A DNA stretch of 64,000 nt from Toxotes chatareus (lineage: Eukaryota; Chordata; Actinopteri; Toxotidae): positions 4,794,501-4,858,500 of the forward strand of contig CM028884.1 of assembly GCA_016801885.1 (NCBI GenBank), given 5' to 3'. A program made the translations under genes and the position numbers. The notes beneath the pieces are model-generated. The model did no database searches and was not told where the DNA came from. It saw only the letters and a program-made list of their open reading frames with translations. This document shows, in pieces, positions 49,266-61,900 of the stretch (position 1 is the first letter of the stretch; the number at the start of each line of letters is the position of its first letter).

Positions 49266-50131
49266 TGTTTTCCTGTTAATGGGGTCTTCGACTTTAAGGC
49301 CAGTACAAGCTGACAAATTCTCCCCCATATGTCTGTCGACCATATGCTGGAATTATGAGGCTCTGTTACCCTTCTGCAGCTAACAAGGGGGTTGGGATGT
49401 AGTTGGAAATTACAAAGTCTTGAAGTGACGCTTCAGGTAATTAGGAGGAGGTCGCTAGACCCTCCTCCCAGCAGTAAGAGGGGTGCAAATGACAATAATT
49501 GCTACACTGCAAAACAAACTTGCTGAAAGTTGTGTTGCCAGATAGAACACAAGCGAGTGATGCCCCAGGAGTGTTGGGCTGTGCGTGTGCTTCATTATCA
49601 GGGCGATTAATAAACGGACGCGTAGACAGATGGCCCATCTCCTCTTCGCATGGACTGTGCTCTCTGAAACCCCACCAAAATGAATACCTGTATGGAAGCA
49701 CAGATCCTCGCCAAATGTGTCAAGATCCGCTGAATTGGAGTGCAGACATAAAATTGAAGTGACATTAATAGATTACCTGGAGTTGATTTGCATTTTCAGA
49801 GTTATTATGGGTGTGGGTAACAGGACTAACAGGCACAGCCGTCTATGTAGGGCCTTAATGATGTTTCTGATTACGCTCTCATCACCACCGGCAGCTGGGA
49901 AAATAAGTAAAAGCTTGTCATCACAGATTTGGACGATAAATGAGCAGACTTGATCAAGGGGAGACGTATGGAAATGAGGAAGATGCAGACCTTTGTCAGA
50001 GCTGATCGTCTCATGCTTACACCATTCCAACAGCAGAGAGATCACTGTAAACGCAGATGATTTAATACCCATGCAGTTTTATAAGTGATATGCTGAAATG
50101 TAAACCTGCATAAAGGAGAAAGTTAAATACT

Positions 50132-50161
50132 GCCTGTCTGTCTGTCTGCCTGCCTATCTAT

Positions 50162-50199
<38 letters not shown>
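50132..50199. repeat. compound CTGT/CTAT tetranucleotide repeat
   Basis: A ctgtctgt and ctgcctgc stretch passes into about ten ctat units ending at tatctt. A polymorphic microsatellite is likely. Confidence 0.95.
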
Positions 50200-50200
<1 letters not shown>

Positions 50201-51715
50201 CACTTATGTTTCTATTGCCATCTTTCAGATCAATACAAGGAAAGCTGAGCTATTTTGAGAGCATTTCATGCTCCACTTGGGCCAGATGTTCTATAAAAAT
50301 CCCCCTCCTAGATATACCTAAAAATATTATTGTACTTTGCTGATCTTGCGGTAAATCTTGAACATATCTTGGCCTTAGAAAGTCTGAGTCTGAATGCATT
50401 AAACGCAGTTTAATTTGTATAAACCCTAGCAGTATTTCAGGGTCACAGCAACCCACATAAGTAAAAGAAGCACATTTATAGTGCATCTTTTATCTGGCAT
50501 TTCTCTGTTGAGCTTTGAGCAGAGAGCTAAGAGTGAGAGTGTCTGGTGTTTCTGTCTCTCTGTTCTCTGATCCTAGACTCTGGTCTGCAGCTTGGCAGAT
50601 GGACTGAGTGGCAGGGGGCCCTTGGCCCTTTAACATAGTGGGCAGCTGGGCCAGAGCTGGGCCAGTGCCGGGCCGGGGCACATCTGACGAGCAGGCTCCT
50701 GGGCTGGGCTGGGCAGACCGGGGCTGTGGTGATGGTGGTGGGCGGCTCACAGGCAGAGCTGGGGTGAGAGGGGGTCAGAGCAGTGAACCTGGCCAAGGCT
50801 CTGACTCTCTCAGGCCTGTCTAACTGCCAGGCAGCGTGCATGCCAGCCTGCCCTTTTCGGTGGCCGTGCTAAATGGGGATAGGACAGGCCTCCGAGGCAG
50901 AAAGGATTTAACTGACATGCTGGAGTTTCTCTGTAAATAACCTGCTACTCCTATCTATCGCACCTCATTTGGCAACAGCATCTGCACTTGTGTATCTGTG
51001 CGTACATGCATGATCCTGTGCAAGTGGGTGTATTTGTGGGCTTGTTTTTATCCACTTCTGTTTGTGTCGGTGATACTTGTCACCTGTCAATAACCCAGTT
51101 ACTCCCTTTTCTTTGTGTATATCCATTCTTCTCCACTGCTCTTGCCTGTGGCTGCACCCAGCAGCTGATAGAGAGTCATTGCTAATTCAGCATCTCTTTG
51201 TTCCACACTCAGCCATTACATAGCCTATATAGGAAAAAAGGGGCAAGTCAGGTATTCCCTCAAAACATATGTTGTTCAGGAGTGAAAAAAAAAAAAAACG
51301 AAACTAGCAACACGCACGATCACAGCTGTTCAATACCACATACAAATCTGTATTACTAATTCATCAAATGTTATTTATTATCCAATGTACCTCTGAATTA
51401 TGTATGTAACATCATCAGTCATTGGTCCAGATGCAGTAATATAAGCCCTTTAGAGCCTCCTGGGGCATTTTTTTTCTAGACAATGCATGCAGAGAATATA
51501 CATGCACACACTGTACACATGATTGCATGTGTATCCCATGTATAGACACAGGTCACACATGCACAAGTGCATGTAAGTACACATGTGTGCCAAAACACAT
51601 ACCTTCTCTGTGTTAGCATAAAGCCACCACGCAGTTGTAAAGATGCAGTTCTTCAGGTGTAATTTGTCCCTGCTCTCCTGCGTAGCCCGCAGAGACGCAC
51701 TCTCTTTGTAACTCA

Positions 51716-51777
51716 CTCCCTCTCTCTCTCTCTCTCTCTCTGCCTCTCTCTCTCTCTTTCTTTCTCTCTTGCACACA
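51716..51777. repeat. TC-rich microsatellite
   Basis: Compound tctc and ctttct units forming a long pyrimidine strand. The RE-rich minus-strand frames across it are shadows. Confidence 0.95.
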
Positions 51778-52839
51778 CTTTTTTCTCCTCCTCTATACTT
51801 CTCCCTGCCTCTCTCTCACTCTCTTTTGCTCGCCATCGCTCTCTTTTTGCTAAGCTAATGCTCTCTCTCGCTCTTCCCTTGAGGGAGAACAAAAAGTAGC
51901 TGGCTTCTAGGTAATGAAGCCCTTCAATGTGATCTGCATAAGATTGCCTCCCTTGCTGGCCTAGCTGCCTTGCCCCGATGAATAGCAAAAGACTCTCAAT
52001 GAGACTAAGGACAAAAAGCAGCCTTTTCTGTAGCCACAGTGTCGTTCCTCAAACAAAGTTGGCTCTTTTTTTTTTTGCCCATGAAGTAGAAAGAGCAGAG
52101 AAATGAAAAGGAAAGAGGTAAATAACAAACAAAGTTCATGAAAGGGAAGGTAAATGAGGGAAAGTGTGTGTTAGAGTATGTGCACAAGCTGTTGTGTGCC
52201 TGTTTTTGCAATGATGAGAAGGATGCGAATAGCTGAGGCTGTCACAGATGCCACCCTCTGTGTTGCTGTGCTGAGCGGCTGTGATTAAATTGATTTCATG
52301 TAACAGGGTCAGCAGCGGTACAATGAATGTGAAAAAAAGCAAAGGTTAAAAAGGAAATTTGTTTGGCTGAATGCGATGTTTTAATAGTAACAGCTGCAGT
52401 GTTCAAATTAATACAAGAAAAAAACCTTTTGTCAAAAGCACATAACCCGTCCCTTCCTAGGTCACTGTCCTGTTTAATTAAGTGTCTGTCGTGAAAGTTT
52501 TTACAGCCTTGAAACGCATGTAAGTCTCATCTTGTGCAGCCATGCTGTCACACACTGCTAATCATTGTATCAAGGTCACTTAATCAATTTGTGAGTGAAA
52601 ACAAGGACACTGCATCCTCACTTCAGCAGGACTGCAGAGGAGGAGAGGAACTGATCCTGTTTCAGTGTGTCATCTGAAGACACTGCAGTGTCCTCTAATG
52701 GCCACTGGTGGGCAGGTAGCTAATTGTGAGTGAATGAGTGAATTAATATTTGACTGTCTTCTGAAAATAAGTCACATTGTTGCAGTCTTTTGGAGAGACT
52801 GCCTCATGTTGTCTCTGAATGTAGGATGGACTTGTACTG

Positions 52840-53108
52840 TAAGGCTAAAATGATTAATTGATTTGTCAATTGACAGAAAATTAATTTGCAACTAATAATT
52901 AGCTCATTGTTTTAGTAATTTTTAAGCAAAATATCAAACATAACATAATACAGTCCAAAACCCAGTGTAAAGATGTCACCTTGTTCTTTCATAAATTCTG
53001 TAAGGCATTTTTCACAACTTTATCTTGACCAAGTGATTCAGGCATTATTGGATTATTTGAGAAAATAAACAGCAGACTGATCAGTAACTAAAATAATCCT
53101 AAAACACA
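52840..53108. mobile_element. non-autonomous DNA transposon (MITE), family A, copy 2
   Basis: Contains aatgattaattga, gacagaaaattaat, gcaactaataatta and cagtccaaaaccca, and at the right end (reverse complement) gattattttagttactgatc. These segments are in the same order as in the teleost family also seen near 6.2 kb, although the terminal TAGGGCTGCA is eroded here (taaggctaaa). The body is longer than copy 1, suggesting copy 1 lost part of its centre. Confidence 0.65.
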
Positions 53109-53768
53109 GTCCTAACTGGTCTTCTACTGGGACAAAATGGGAGGTAAAGCCTCTGTTATCTGTTGGCTTTGAAATTGAATCTGCACACTTCTGATCAGCC
53201 ACTGATGGAAGTATTAGAGGAAGCTTGTGCACAATGAAAGAATAATTTCACTCTGAGACATTCAGCTTATTATGATGAATACTTTACATTTTAAAAGACT
53301 ACTGCTGCGATGTACTGATGCACTTCCATAAAGCTGAGGACTTGCAAGAGACAAAAGAAAAAAAATGCAGGGTAGACCAAGATATCCCAGTTTTTAGTCC
53401 CTAATTTGCTGCAGTTCTAACAACTGTAGTTCTAACACTGGATCTTACAATTAGAGCCTTTTGTTACCCCTGCTTACCTGGTGGCCTACTTGGTACCTGT
53501 GTCTGTTGATTATAAAATCATTGCTGTATCTGTGATGAGTATGTCAAGTATTTATGGGACTGAGAAGCTGAGCTCACTCAACCTTACCTGTGACTGAGAA
53601 TGCCACCGGGTGCATGTAGTAGGCCAAATACATAGAGGCCACCTTTGAAGAAAATAGACAAACCAAATTAATCGGTGTTATAATCAGAAATAGTAAACTC
53701 TCGATACAGGAACCTCTGTTTCTGCTTTGAAGGAAAACGCAAGACCACAACTTGGCAATAAAGGAGGA

Positions 53769-54833
53769 TTTATTTATAACTAAATGTCCATAAGCAAATT
53801 AATAAATGAGGCTTTAAGAAGGAACACATGACAAAGAGGTCAGAATTAAACAGATGAATAAAGCTGATCTTTGAATGATGAAGTGAACTGATCACTTAGT
53901 TTGGCGATACTGAAATTAAGCATACGGTTCAAAGTTACCAGAGAATGGCAAAATGCTAAAGGGACGATCTATTTCTCTAGGATTTAAAAATAAGAGTTCA
54001 AAGCACTATCCAGAATCAGCTCTTACCAGAAAGGAAGTTTTGTCTACTTTTACAGCGTCGTCTCGGTGCTGAACCCCTTTCAGTTTGATCCAAAGTGATA
54101 GCTTCAGGACTGGTTTCACTCACCACTCTCCCAGTGAGGTGATGCTCCCCAGGACGCAGCAGTTGCCAAGCAACCATGGTCAGATAATGGGGGTTTCTCA
54201 GCTGATCTGGCGATCTCACTCCAGGATTGTTGGAACAAATTTTCAAGGCTGATGAGGACTTTTGCAAGCAAGCAGAAGTTGGTGGGCTGTTGGTGCCAGC
54301 TTCTTAGTCCGTCATTGTTGTAGTCGGCTGGAACTCTGATATGTTCACTATCCCTAACTAGACATGTTGAACAATCTTGAAAGTAATTTTGTTGGCCAGG
54401 CGACAACATTTCCAAAAACTATCAAACCCAGACTAACTGAGGCAGAACAATATTTTGAAAAAGCTCATTCAGCTTGGTTCTGAGTTACAAACCGAGGCTT
54501 GTTTCAGCTGAATATCAAAATAGCACATAGCTTAATGAAGAGAAAAAAAAATATATTGCCAGAATACCAGTCTTAGAAGAGGTGAAAATACTGGAAAAGA
54601 GGCTTGATGAGCAAAATGTTGAAGGACAAAAAGCAACAAAGGAAAAATCTGAAAAGACAGAAATTGAAAAAGTAAAAGTCAGAGGAAGAGTTTAAAAAAA
54701 GAGGAATACAAAAAGAGGACAGATAAAGTGCCAAAAGTTAAACAGTCAGCTTTTTTATAAACCGGCAGGTCTAGGCATGAACTGTGGGCGGACAACCCGG
54801 CCTTTCACCTCCAAATTGCAACTCGCATCCAAT
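53769..54833 (-). other. unexplained minus-strand unit with promoter-like and polyA-like signals
   Basis: On the minus strand there is an inverted CCAAT (ccaat on plus at 54829-54833), a TATA-like tataaaaaa about 70 bases downstream (54751-54759), and about 1 kb further an AATAAA (53769-53774) followed by a GT-rich stretch. A 97-codon frame with an ATG at about 54409 ends at 54116; its product matches nothing I recognise. Two short overlapping minus frames lie just upstream at 55085-55448. This could be an intronless retrocopy, a long LTR-like element or chance. No terminal repeats or target-site duplication were found. Confidence 0.25.
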
Positions 54834-55816
54834 GAGCATCGACTTCTTTCTTTCAAGGAATGAGACAAGGAATTGATTTAGAGCTTTTCTTACTCCAGGA
54901 AGATTAATTTAACTGAGGTGTTTTTTTCACAAAGATCACACACGTCAACTCATCACTGTGGTCAATCAACAGTGAATCTAAACACAAACTGTACACAACT
55001 GTAATGTAATAGAGAGAGAGAAAGAGAGACTGCCAATCATTATGTGTTAAGTTCTGATGATTTTCCTTTGTGTAGTACATTTCATCAGTCTCTGTTCCAG
55101 TCCAGGAGCATTCTTACCTTGTCTTGTCCTTCTCCAGGGATCTGACAGGAATGACCCCAGAAGGTGGGTTCACATCCTGCTGTTAATTTTATTATCATGT
55201 CAGAACATCGGCCTCTCCGGGTTTGAGAAGGGTGGTTCCTTGTCTGACCAATGTTAATTCTGACACCTTTTCTGTGAGAGGTATGACGGATATTTTGTGG
55301 CCCTGAAAGTTCCTGAAGAGGTCTGTTCAAACCCACCAGATTCTCTCTCGGTGGAATCCAGAAGGAGAAGTGTCCTCACTGCACGTATCACATCTTCCTG
55401 GTCATAGATCTGGTGCAGCTCGGCTGAAACCGTCATTTTCTCACTCACTCAGTCATACACTTATCCACTAATTGCCTACCTGCCCCCTGTTCTACAGATG
55501 ACACACTGAGCTGGGATCTTTCACTGCATCTTCTCTCTGCAATGCTGCTGAACTGTACAACATGTTCTTGTTTGCAATGTTAGACAGAGGACATTTTTAG
55601 AAATATTGTTGTTGGTGTTCCTTCGTTTCCATATGGGTACACAACACATCTCTACAATTGTATGGCTTTAGTTATTAACTTTGGGAGGAAGTAATCATTT
55701 CTGATGATTAGGATGGAACATAATTTATGGACTGTATGAAATTCTGTCTGTGATTCCTCAAATATGACACTGGAAAAGTTCTCTTTCCATGGTTTGTGGA
55801 AGTAATCTAACTTTCC

Positions 55817-55825
55817 TGTGTGTGA

Positions 55826-55885
<60 letters not shown>

Positions 55886-55913
55886 ATGTGCATGTGCATG
55901 TGTATGTGTGTGT
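55817..55913. repeat. long TG microsatellite with CATG variants
   Basis: A nearly pure TG run at 55829-55884 is flanked by variant units (tgtgagtc before, catgtgcatgtg after). The longest plus-strand frame of the window, 215 codons at 55818-56465, is created by this repeat and is not a gene. Confidence 0.95.
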
Positions 55914-58900
55914 CCTTATCAGCTGTGTTACATATCAGCCAGAAGTGACAAGGGATGGTTTGAAGTCATGCTGGTGAGTGGGAGGTCCGCTCTGCATCAT
56001 CGCTATAGCAGGCAAAATGAGGAGGGCTCCAGTTCGCACCTCCGACTTGGCAAATGCTTACTCATATCTGCTAAGATGCCAGGATGCTTTCTCATACACA
56101 TTCTTCAGTACGCAGCCGTGGCTCACCTATTAATTATTCAAGAGGAGAGTTGTGGATATTTAATGTTGTGTTGCAGGGCCTTTTTTTTGATACACTTTTC
56201 CTGCTCTGCATTCATCCCTCTTTGCTCCTTTGCGTCTCTTTCCTGCTGTATCTTGTATTGTGCAGAATGTCATTCCCACTTACTCTTGCTTTCTTTCAAA
56301 AAAAAAAACTTTTTCTCTGTGGCTCTGCAGCCAAAAGTCAGCGTGAATGTGGGTGTGTGTGTGTTGGAGGCTGTGCACCCTTGTCATGCTTCAGGTGATT
56401 TTAGAGCGTTGAGCAGCACGAACAGGATCCCCTGTACTCTCATCCCTCCATGTCTGAATTATTAATTATTTGAGGTACCAGCCATAGCTATTTGGACCCT
56501 GCAGGCACCTGGCACTCAGTACCTAAAATTAAAAGCAGCAATTGCATCCCATTGAAAGAGATAATAACACTTTTTAAAGTTACATTTTGTTCCCACAAGA
56601 GAGTGTATAGACTTAATTTAACAGTAAGAGAAACAAAGAAAAAAATGACATGAAGATAAAACTAAAAAGGGGCTTAGCAATACCTTTAGTTGCTGGGCTT
56701 TTTTTTGTGTGTGTGTGATTGTGTGAATGTGAATACACCTTCAAGTGACTACAGCCAAGATTCATGTGGCATACTGTAGCTGATAGTGGAGGGGATTGGT
56801 CAATGCAACATAAATGGGGTTGGAACACATTCATCAAGGTGGCAGAGATTTGAGACTAGAGAAGCCCATCCAATCACCAGCAGAGAATAAAGGGGAGAGG
56901 CATAAAAGTCCGTACAGCAAGGTCATTTGAAAAAGAAGCTGATAAGACGAAAGGATCAAATCTCCAGTAAGGGCGAGGCCCTCCTCTTGATGTCTGTCCC
57001 CATTAACTAAAGCCCTCGCCTGGCTTGTACAGTTGCTGCCACGCCTCAGTTGTCTGATACAATGAAGGGGAAGTTAAAGGGAAGAAAAAGGGAGAGAGAA
57101 AAATATGATTGGTCTGCCATGTTTTTACTGCTTTTATTTTGTCATTTATAGCCTTGCTTGTAATTTAGTTTTTAACCTCTCCTCTTTTTTTTAATTTCAT
57201 GTTCAGGTATTACTTTAAATGTTGTATGTTTTTATTTATTATTATATTATTATAGTGGACTGAAACCTAATTCAGGTGTGGTTGCTCTGTGTTTTACCCT
57301 CCTGTCTTGCTGTCATACAGACGGCTGATTTGTGGCATCACGCAGACTTCCTCTGCTCTCACTGTTTGTGTATTGGAGCACTGGCAGCTGTATTGCTCTC
57401 AACACTGCAGTATGGATTTAGTCAGTTTGTGGTTTTACCACAGTCACAGTCTGGTGTCCACACACACACACACACACTTACTCACACACATAAAGCCACA
57501 CGCGGGAACACAAACACAGTCAATCCTACAGCAGGTTTACTATGTCACACTGGGGGCTGCTGTGTAATTGGGTGAATCTGCTCTCCAGCACGCTACAGAG
57601 ATAGCCCTTTAAAATTTCACTTCACTTCTGGTGTAAACAAACCTTGGGATTACTAGGGGTGTAAATCCACATTCCACCATTTCTGTGGCTCTCCACTTCT
57701 GTCAGTTTTTTTCCCCTCTTTTTCTTTTTCTGTTGGCCACCTACTTTTAAACTTTGGGGGTGTGTACGGTGTTTGCTCAATATATGGAGTGTGATTGTAC
57801 ATGTCTGTCTTCCTGTGCTTTGTGACTGTTTCCATGTTAACAAGAGCATGAATGTGTGTCTGCCTCCGTCTTGCACATAGGTGCATGTGTGCGTGGTGCA
57901 GGCATGTATTTTAGCATGTCTGTCGAGCGGACACTTTATGTGGCGGCATGCAGCTTTCTATCTGTGTGTTCCCTGTGATGGATTGCTTGTCAGACAGCAG
58001 CATAGCACCGCTCTCACCGGCTGACGGAGACATTAAGTCACCAGTCACGTATACGTGCTACGTTTCAGCATTCCTCTGGGAAAACGCTTTAACCCTTCTC
58101 GCTCCAGGACGGCTGTCAGATGACAGAGTGTATTACTTAGAAGGTGCTCGCCGCTAAAACCCGCAGTGTGGCTGGATTCAGTGGAGTTCAGTATCTTAAT
58201 GCAGTTGTGTGGGAGGTGAAGGACCTCTGTCACGCGTTGCTTTTAGATGGGCCAATTGCTGGAGTTATGGGCCACAGACTGTGTGCTACCACTGTCATTG
58301 AGAGGCTTGAGGTTTTATTTTACTTCTGCAGGCTGCAAGAATAGAAAACATGTAATTGACTGAGAACATCTTGCACTGCAGCAGCCTGGGGGAGTCGTCA
58401 CTGAAGGAGGGACAGCAACGCTTCCCTCTAACGCTGTCCGTTGTTTTTAATGAAACGTCATCCTTAGTGCTGCAGCCGCCCCCAGAATATGAAAATAACA
58501 CACTCTGAAAGAATGTGAACGGTCACGCTTGCATCTAAAGCAAATTAACTTTTTCTATCATATATATAACTGATAGAAAATCCTCCAGAATTACTTCAGA
58601 TCAATCAGATCTGAGATTACCTTATGTTTTTTCAGTGTATTAGTGATTGAGTACTTTTTTCTCAGTAATATGAATTACTCATTCATCCAAATTCATGTTT
58701 CATGTCTGAAAAAAAAAAAACATCCTTAGTTAAGTGTAACGTTTAATCTGATTCAGGACTGTGTGAGTGTAGTTTGTTCAGATTTGACTGACAGTGGCCT
58801 TTTAACATAAGCAAACAATCCACCATTCATCAGAATCAGATTAAAATATCACTAATAATTCTTATTTGTGCATAGAAGAGAACATCACCTTTTCAGAATA

Positions 58901-61900
58901 GAGCCACACCCACTTCAAACTAGCAAGAGGACAGACAAAAAAATTCTAAAGTCTGTCATGTGAACGAAAAGTTTTCCGGATTATTTTGTGTTCATCAAGG
59001 ACCATAGCTCTTTATTGAAAAATAATAACATTCAAAGATGAACTTTGTAATTGAAAAATAATTGACTTAACTCACTGTGGCAAAAATACCCCTTAGTCGA
59101 TAATTTGGAAGTGTTCCTCACCATCTCAGACTGTCAAAGCTCTCTCCATGTCTGCACAGTGCTGTCCATTTTTCTTTTTGTCTAGGTTTCAAGGGGAGTT
59201 TCTAGCTGAGACATAATTTGTTCTTTTTCTCCTACTGATGTTGGCTAATGTTTGGCAGCAGGATTTGTTTCTGAGGACATTTGCTGCTAACTTGCTGTGG
59301 GAACTTGATAGACCAGCAGGCAAACTGGACAGTTTGTGGTTAAACAAGAATCCTCAAATAGGAGGTTTAAGTGGGCAGCACAGTAGTTTTTACTGGTATG
59401 AGTCTATTCATTCATTTTATTATGGCATTTTATTATTTTGTCTACTTGTGTCATCCCATGGTGTTTTTTCCTGTCATGATTTTGTCTGATTAATTTTACA
59501 GATTTTGTTCTACATTTAAAAAAAAAAAAAAAAAAAAAACACAACACAACACACAAACACACACAGAAATATACAAACACACACACTGGGAGTTGTCTAC
59601 TGTTGGCCACTGAGCAGCTCAGCTGGAACAGCACTGGGCTACACGCCTCGTTAAGGGCGTTTTGGCAGCAGTGTATACATAAGTAATTCATTCATAATAA
59701 CTTTGATCTCTGGTTTCAACTCTCAGGAGCTAGTGCTGATGTAGTAAATATTAACCGCAAGTTAATTTCCCACCACAGTTTTGCATTATGCTGAAACTTC
59801 TTTTTTTTTCTTTTTTTCTTTTTTTATTGAGGAAGCATAATTCACATTAAACACCCTTGCCCCTGTGGCAGAGTTCTCAAATTAAGCAACATTTTGTTCG
59901 TTTACCCATGATAAAGTTGTTCATTAGAAAATATACTTTGCCTTATTCTTTGTTATTACCTTGCCATTGTAAATGCTTTGGGAGCAATTAAACATGTGAA
60001 GTGCCCAATTTTCCGTCCTCGACTTCCAGTCCTGAACTCTATCTGCATGTTGCACACATTTCCTATGAACTAATTAAAGTGAATCAATGACACAACCCTT
60101 TAAAATGGCGGCATATGTCAAGGCCATCAGTGGGGAACAAAGGACCCTCTTAATTATTTTGTTCCTGCCGTTCCTGTAAATGGCTTGTCAAGGCAGCAGA
60201 TTCAGAAGCCGACTCCTTGAAAAAAGGATGTCATGTACACGCACAGACAAGTATTATACACACACACATGTATAGACAAGCACACAAGCACAGACGCACA
60301 CACCGTCCCCTGTTTCTCTGTGATGGCTCCCTCTCTGTCTTATGAAAGACTAGTAATTGTACTACAACAATGACAATGTAAGTGCTTAAGTGTGACGGTC
60401 CCCTTGCTCTTCAAAAGCGCAGCATCCCTTATCCATCATTGGCTCTGGGGAACAATTTCTTGGATGCTGACAACCATATCTTATCTTCAAGATATTTTTT
60501 TCCTTTTGTAAGCCCTCCTCTGGCCCATGTTGTATTTGGCCAAGTCTAATTTTGAAAAGTGTGTTACGGCCTGATATAAACACATATATCCTGATCTTTT
60601 CAGCCTCCGCAGGGTGTTCTTCATTCATTTCCCCTGTTCCTCAGCTGCATTCCGCGGCCCTGCTGAAACACGCAGTTTAGCATGAGTATGCATTAGTCCT
60701 GTTATGAAGACTGATGGGCTAAGGGAGACCATGTTTTTTCCTGCCTTGCAATTATTTACTGTGCCTCTCAGTAATCTGCAATACTTACGTCTTCCTGATA
60801 TAAATATAAAACATCATGGCACAGGAGAGTCTCCACTTTTAGTCACAGCCCGGGATGTAGATCAGTAGCGTTTGGTGGAAATGGTGACAAATGAAGGGGT
60901 GGGAAGGCTACACTGGCAAGTAACAAAAAGTTCACACATGCCAGTTGTTTATGAGCACGCTTATTTGTTTAAGGGTTTCCCTTAATGCCCATCTGCAGTG
61001 TTGCCATAAATGCCCATCTGCAGCCCAGGAATCTAAAACTGGCTTTGACTACTGTAGGAAAATCAACTGGCTGTCCTCCAAGTATGTCATCTTCTCCTCT
61101 GAGAGAATAGACGGACGGGGATGGATGGATGGATGAAAGGATGCCTCGACACGCTTGTTTTCTCCACCTCGTTACAACCATTTCTGTGTTATCAAGAGCT
61201 TTGGCCTGCCACACTACAGCACAGAACTACACTTTGTATTTGACAATACTCTGCCTCACAGTGCTAATCGCCTCTTAATTCTTGCGTTAGTCCCCATCTG
61301 TGCACATGCATTTCAATCAAATAGGTGGTACTGTCCAAAAATAGTGCTGGCGGCACTGCCTGAAGAGATGGGCTGTCAGTCTCCCTGTCTGATCATGAGC
61401 TATTATCCTCTTTGCCCACAGACAGGAGAGAGAGCTACACCAGTGTCTATGTGATCATGATCAATACATAATCACTTTCCTGTCACCGCAATGGCGCTAT
61501 CAGGGGACAGTCCAGCCCCACAGACCAGCCATTTTAGAAAAAGGGTTTGGCACGCCATCTTTCTGACCTAGAAAGCAGGAGGGAGGGTGAACTGTGGCTA
61601 AGTGAAGGCTGGACTCATTTAAACAGTCATTGCCATGGGATGCATTATTACATTTTCACTATGCTTGGGATCATTACATTAGTTTGCTATGTGCTGTTGT
61701 AAGAAGACTGATATCTATGAGACTAGAGAAGAAAATATTTACTGACCATCAGACAGACTAACTCCTGTCTAATACTAAATAACAAGGGAACAGCCAGAGT
61801 AAGCATGTATTTAACATATATTTGTTACATGGCTTCATTGAACAATTGTCCATTATTGGTCGAGGAATGCTTTCTGAGGTTTGCAAGTTCTGAATAATAG

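Noticed and set aside
55818..56465. 215-codon plus-strand frame, the longest in the window
   Set aside because: Its first third is valine-cysteine translation of the TG repeat and the remainder has no recognisable domain; it is repeat-driven.
61118..61135. Short GGAT repeat as a LINE 3' tail
   Set aside because: No LINE body lies on either side; it is just a four-unit simple repeat.
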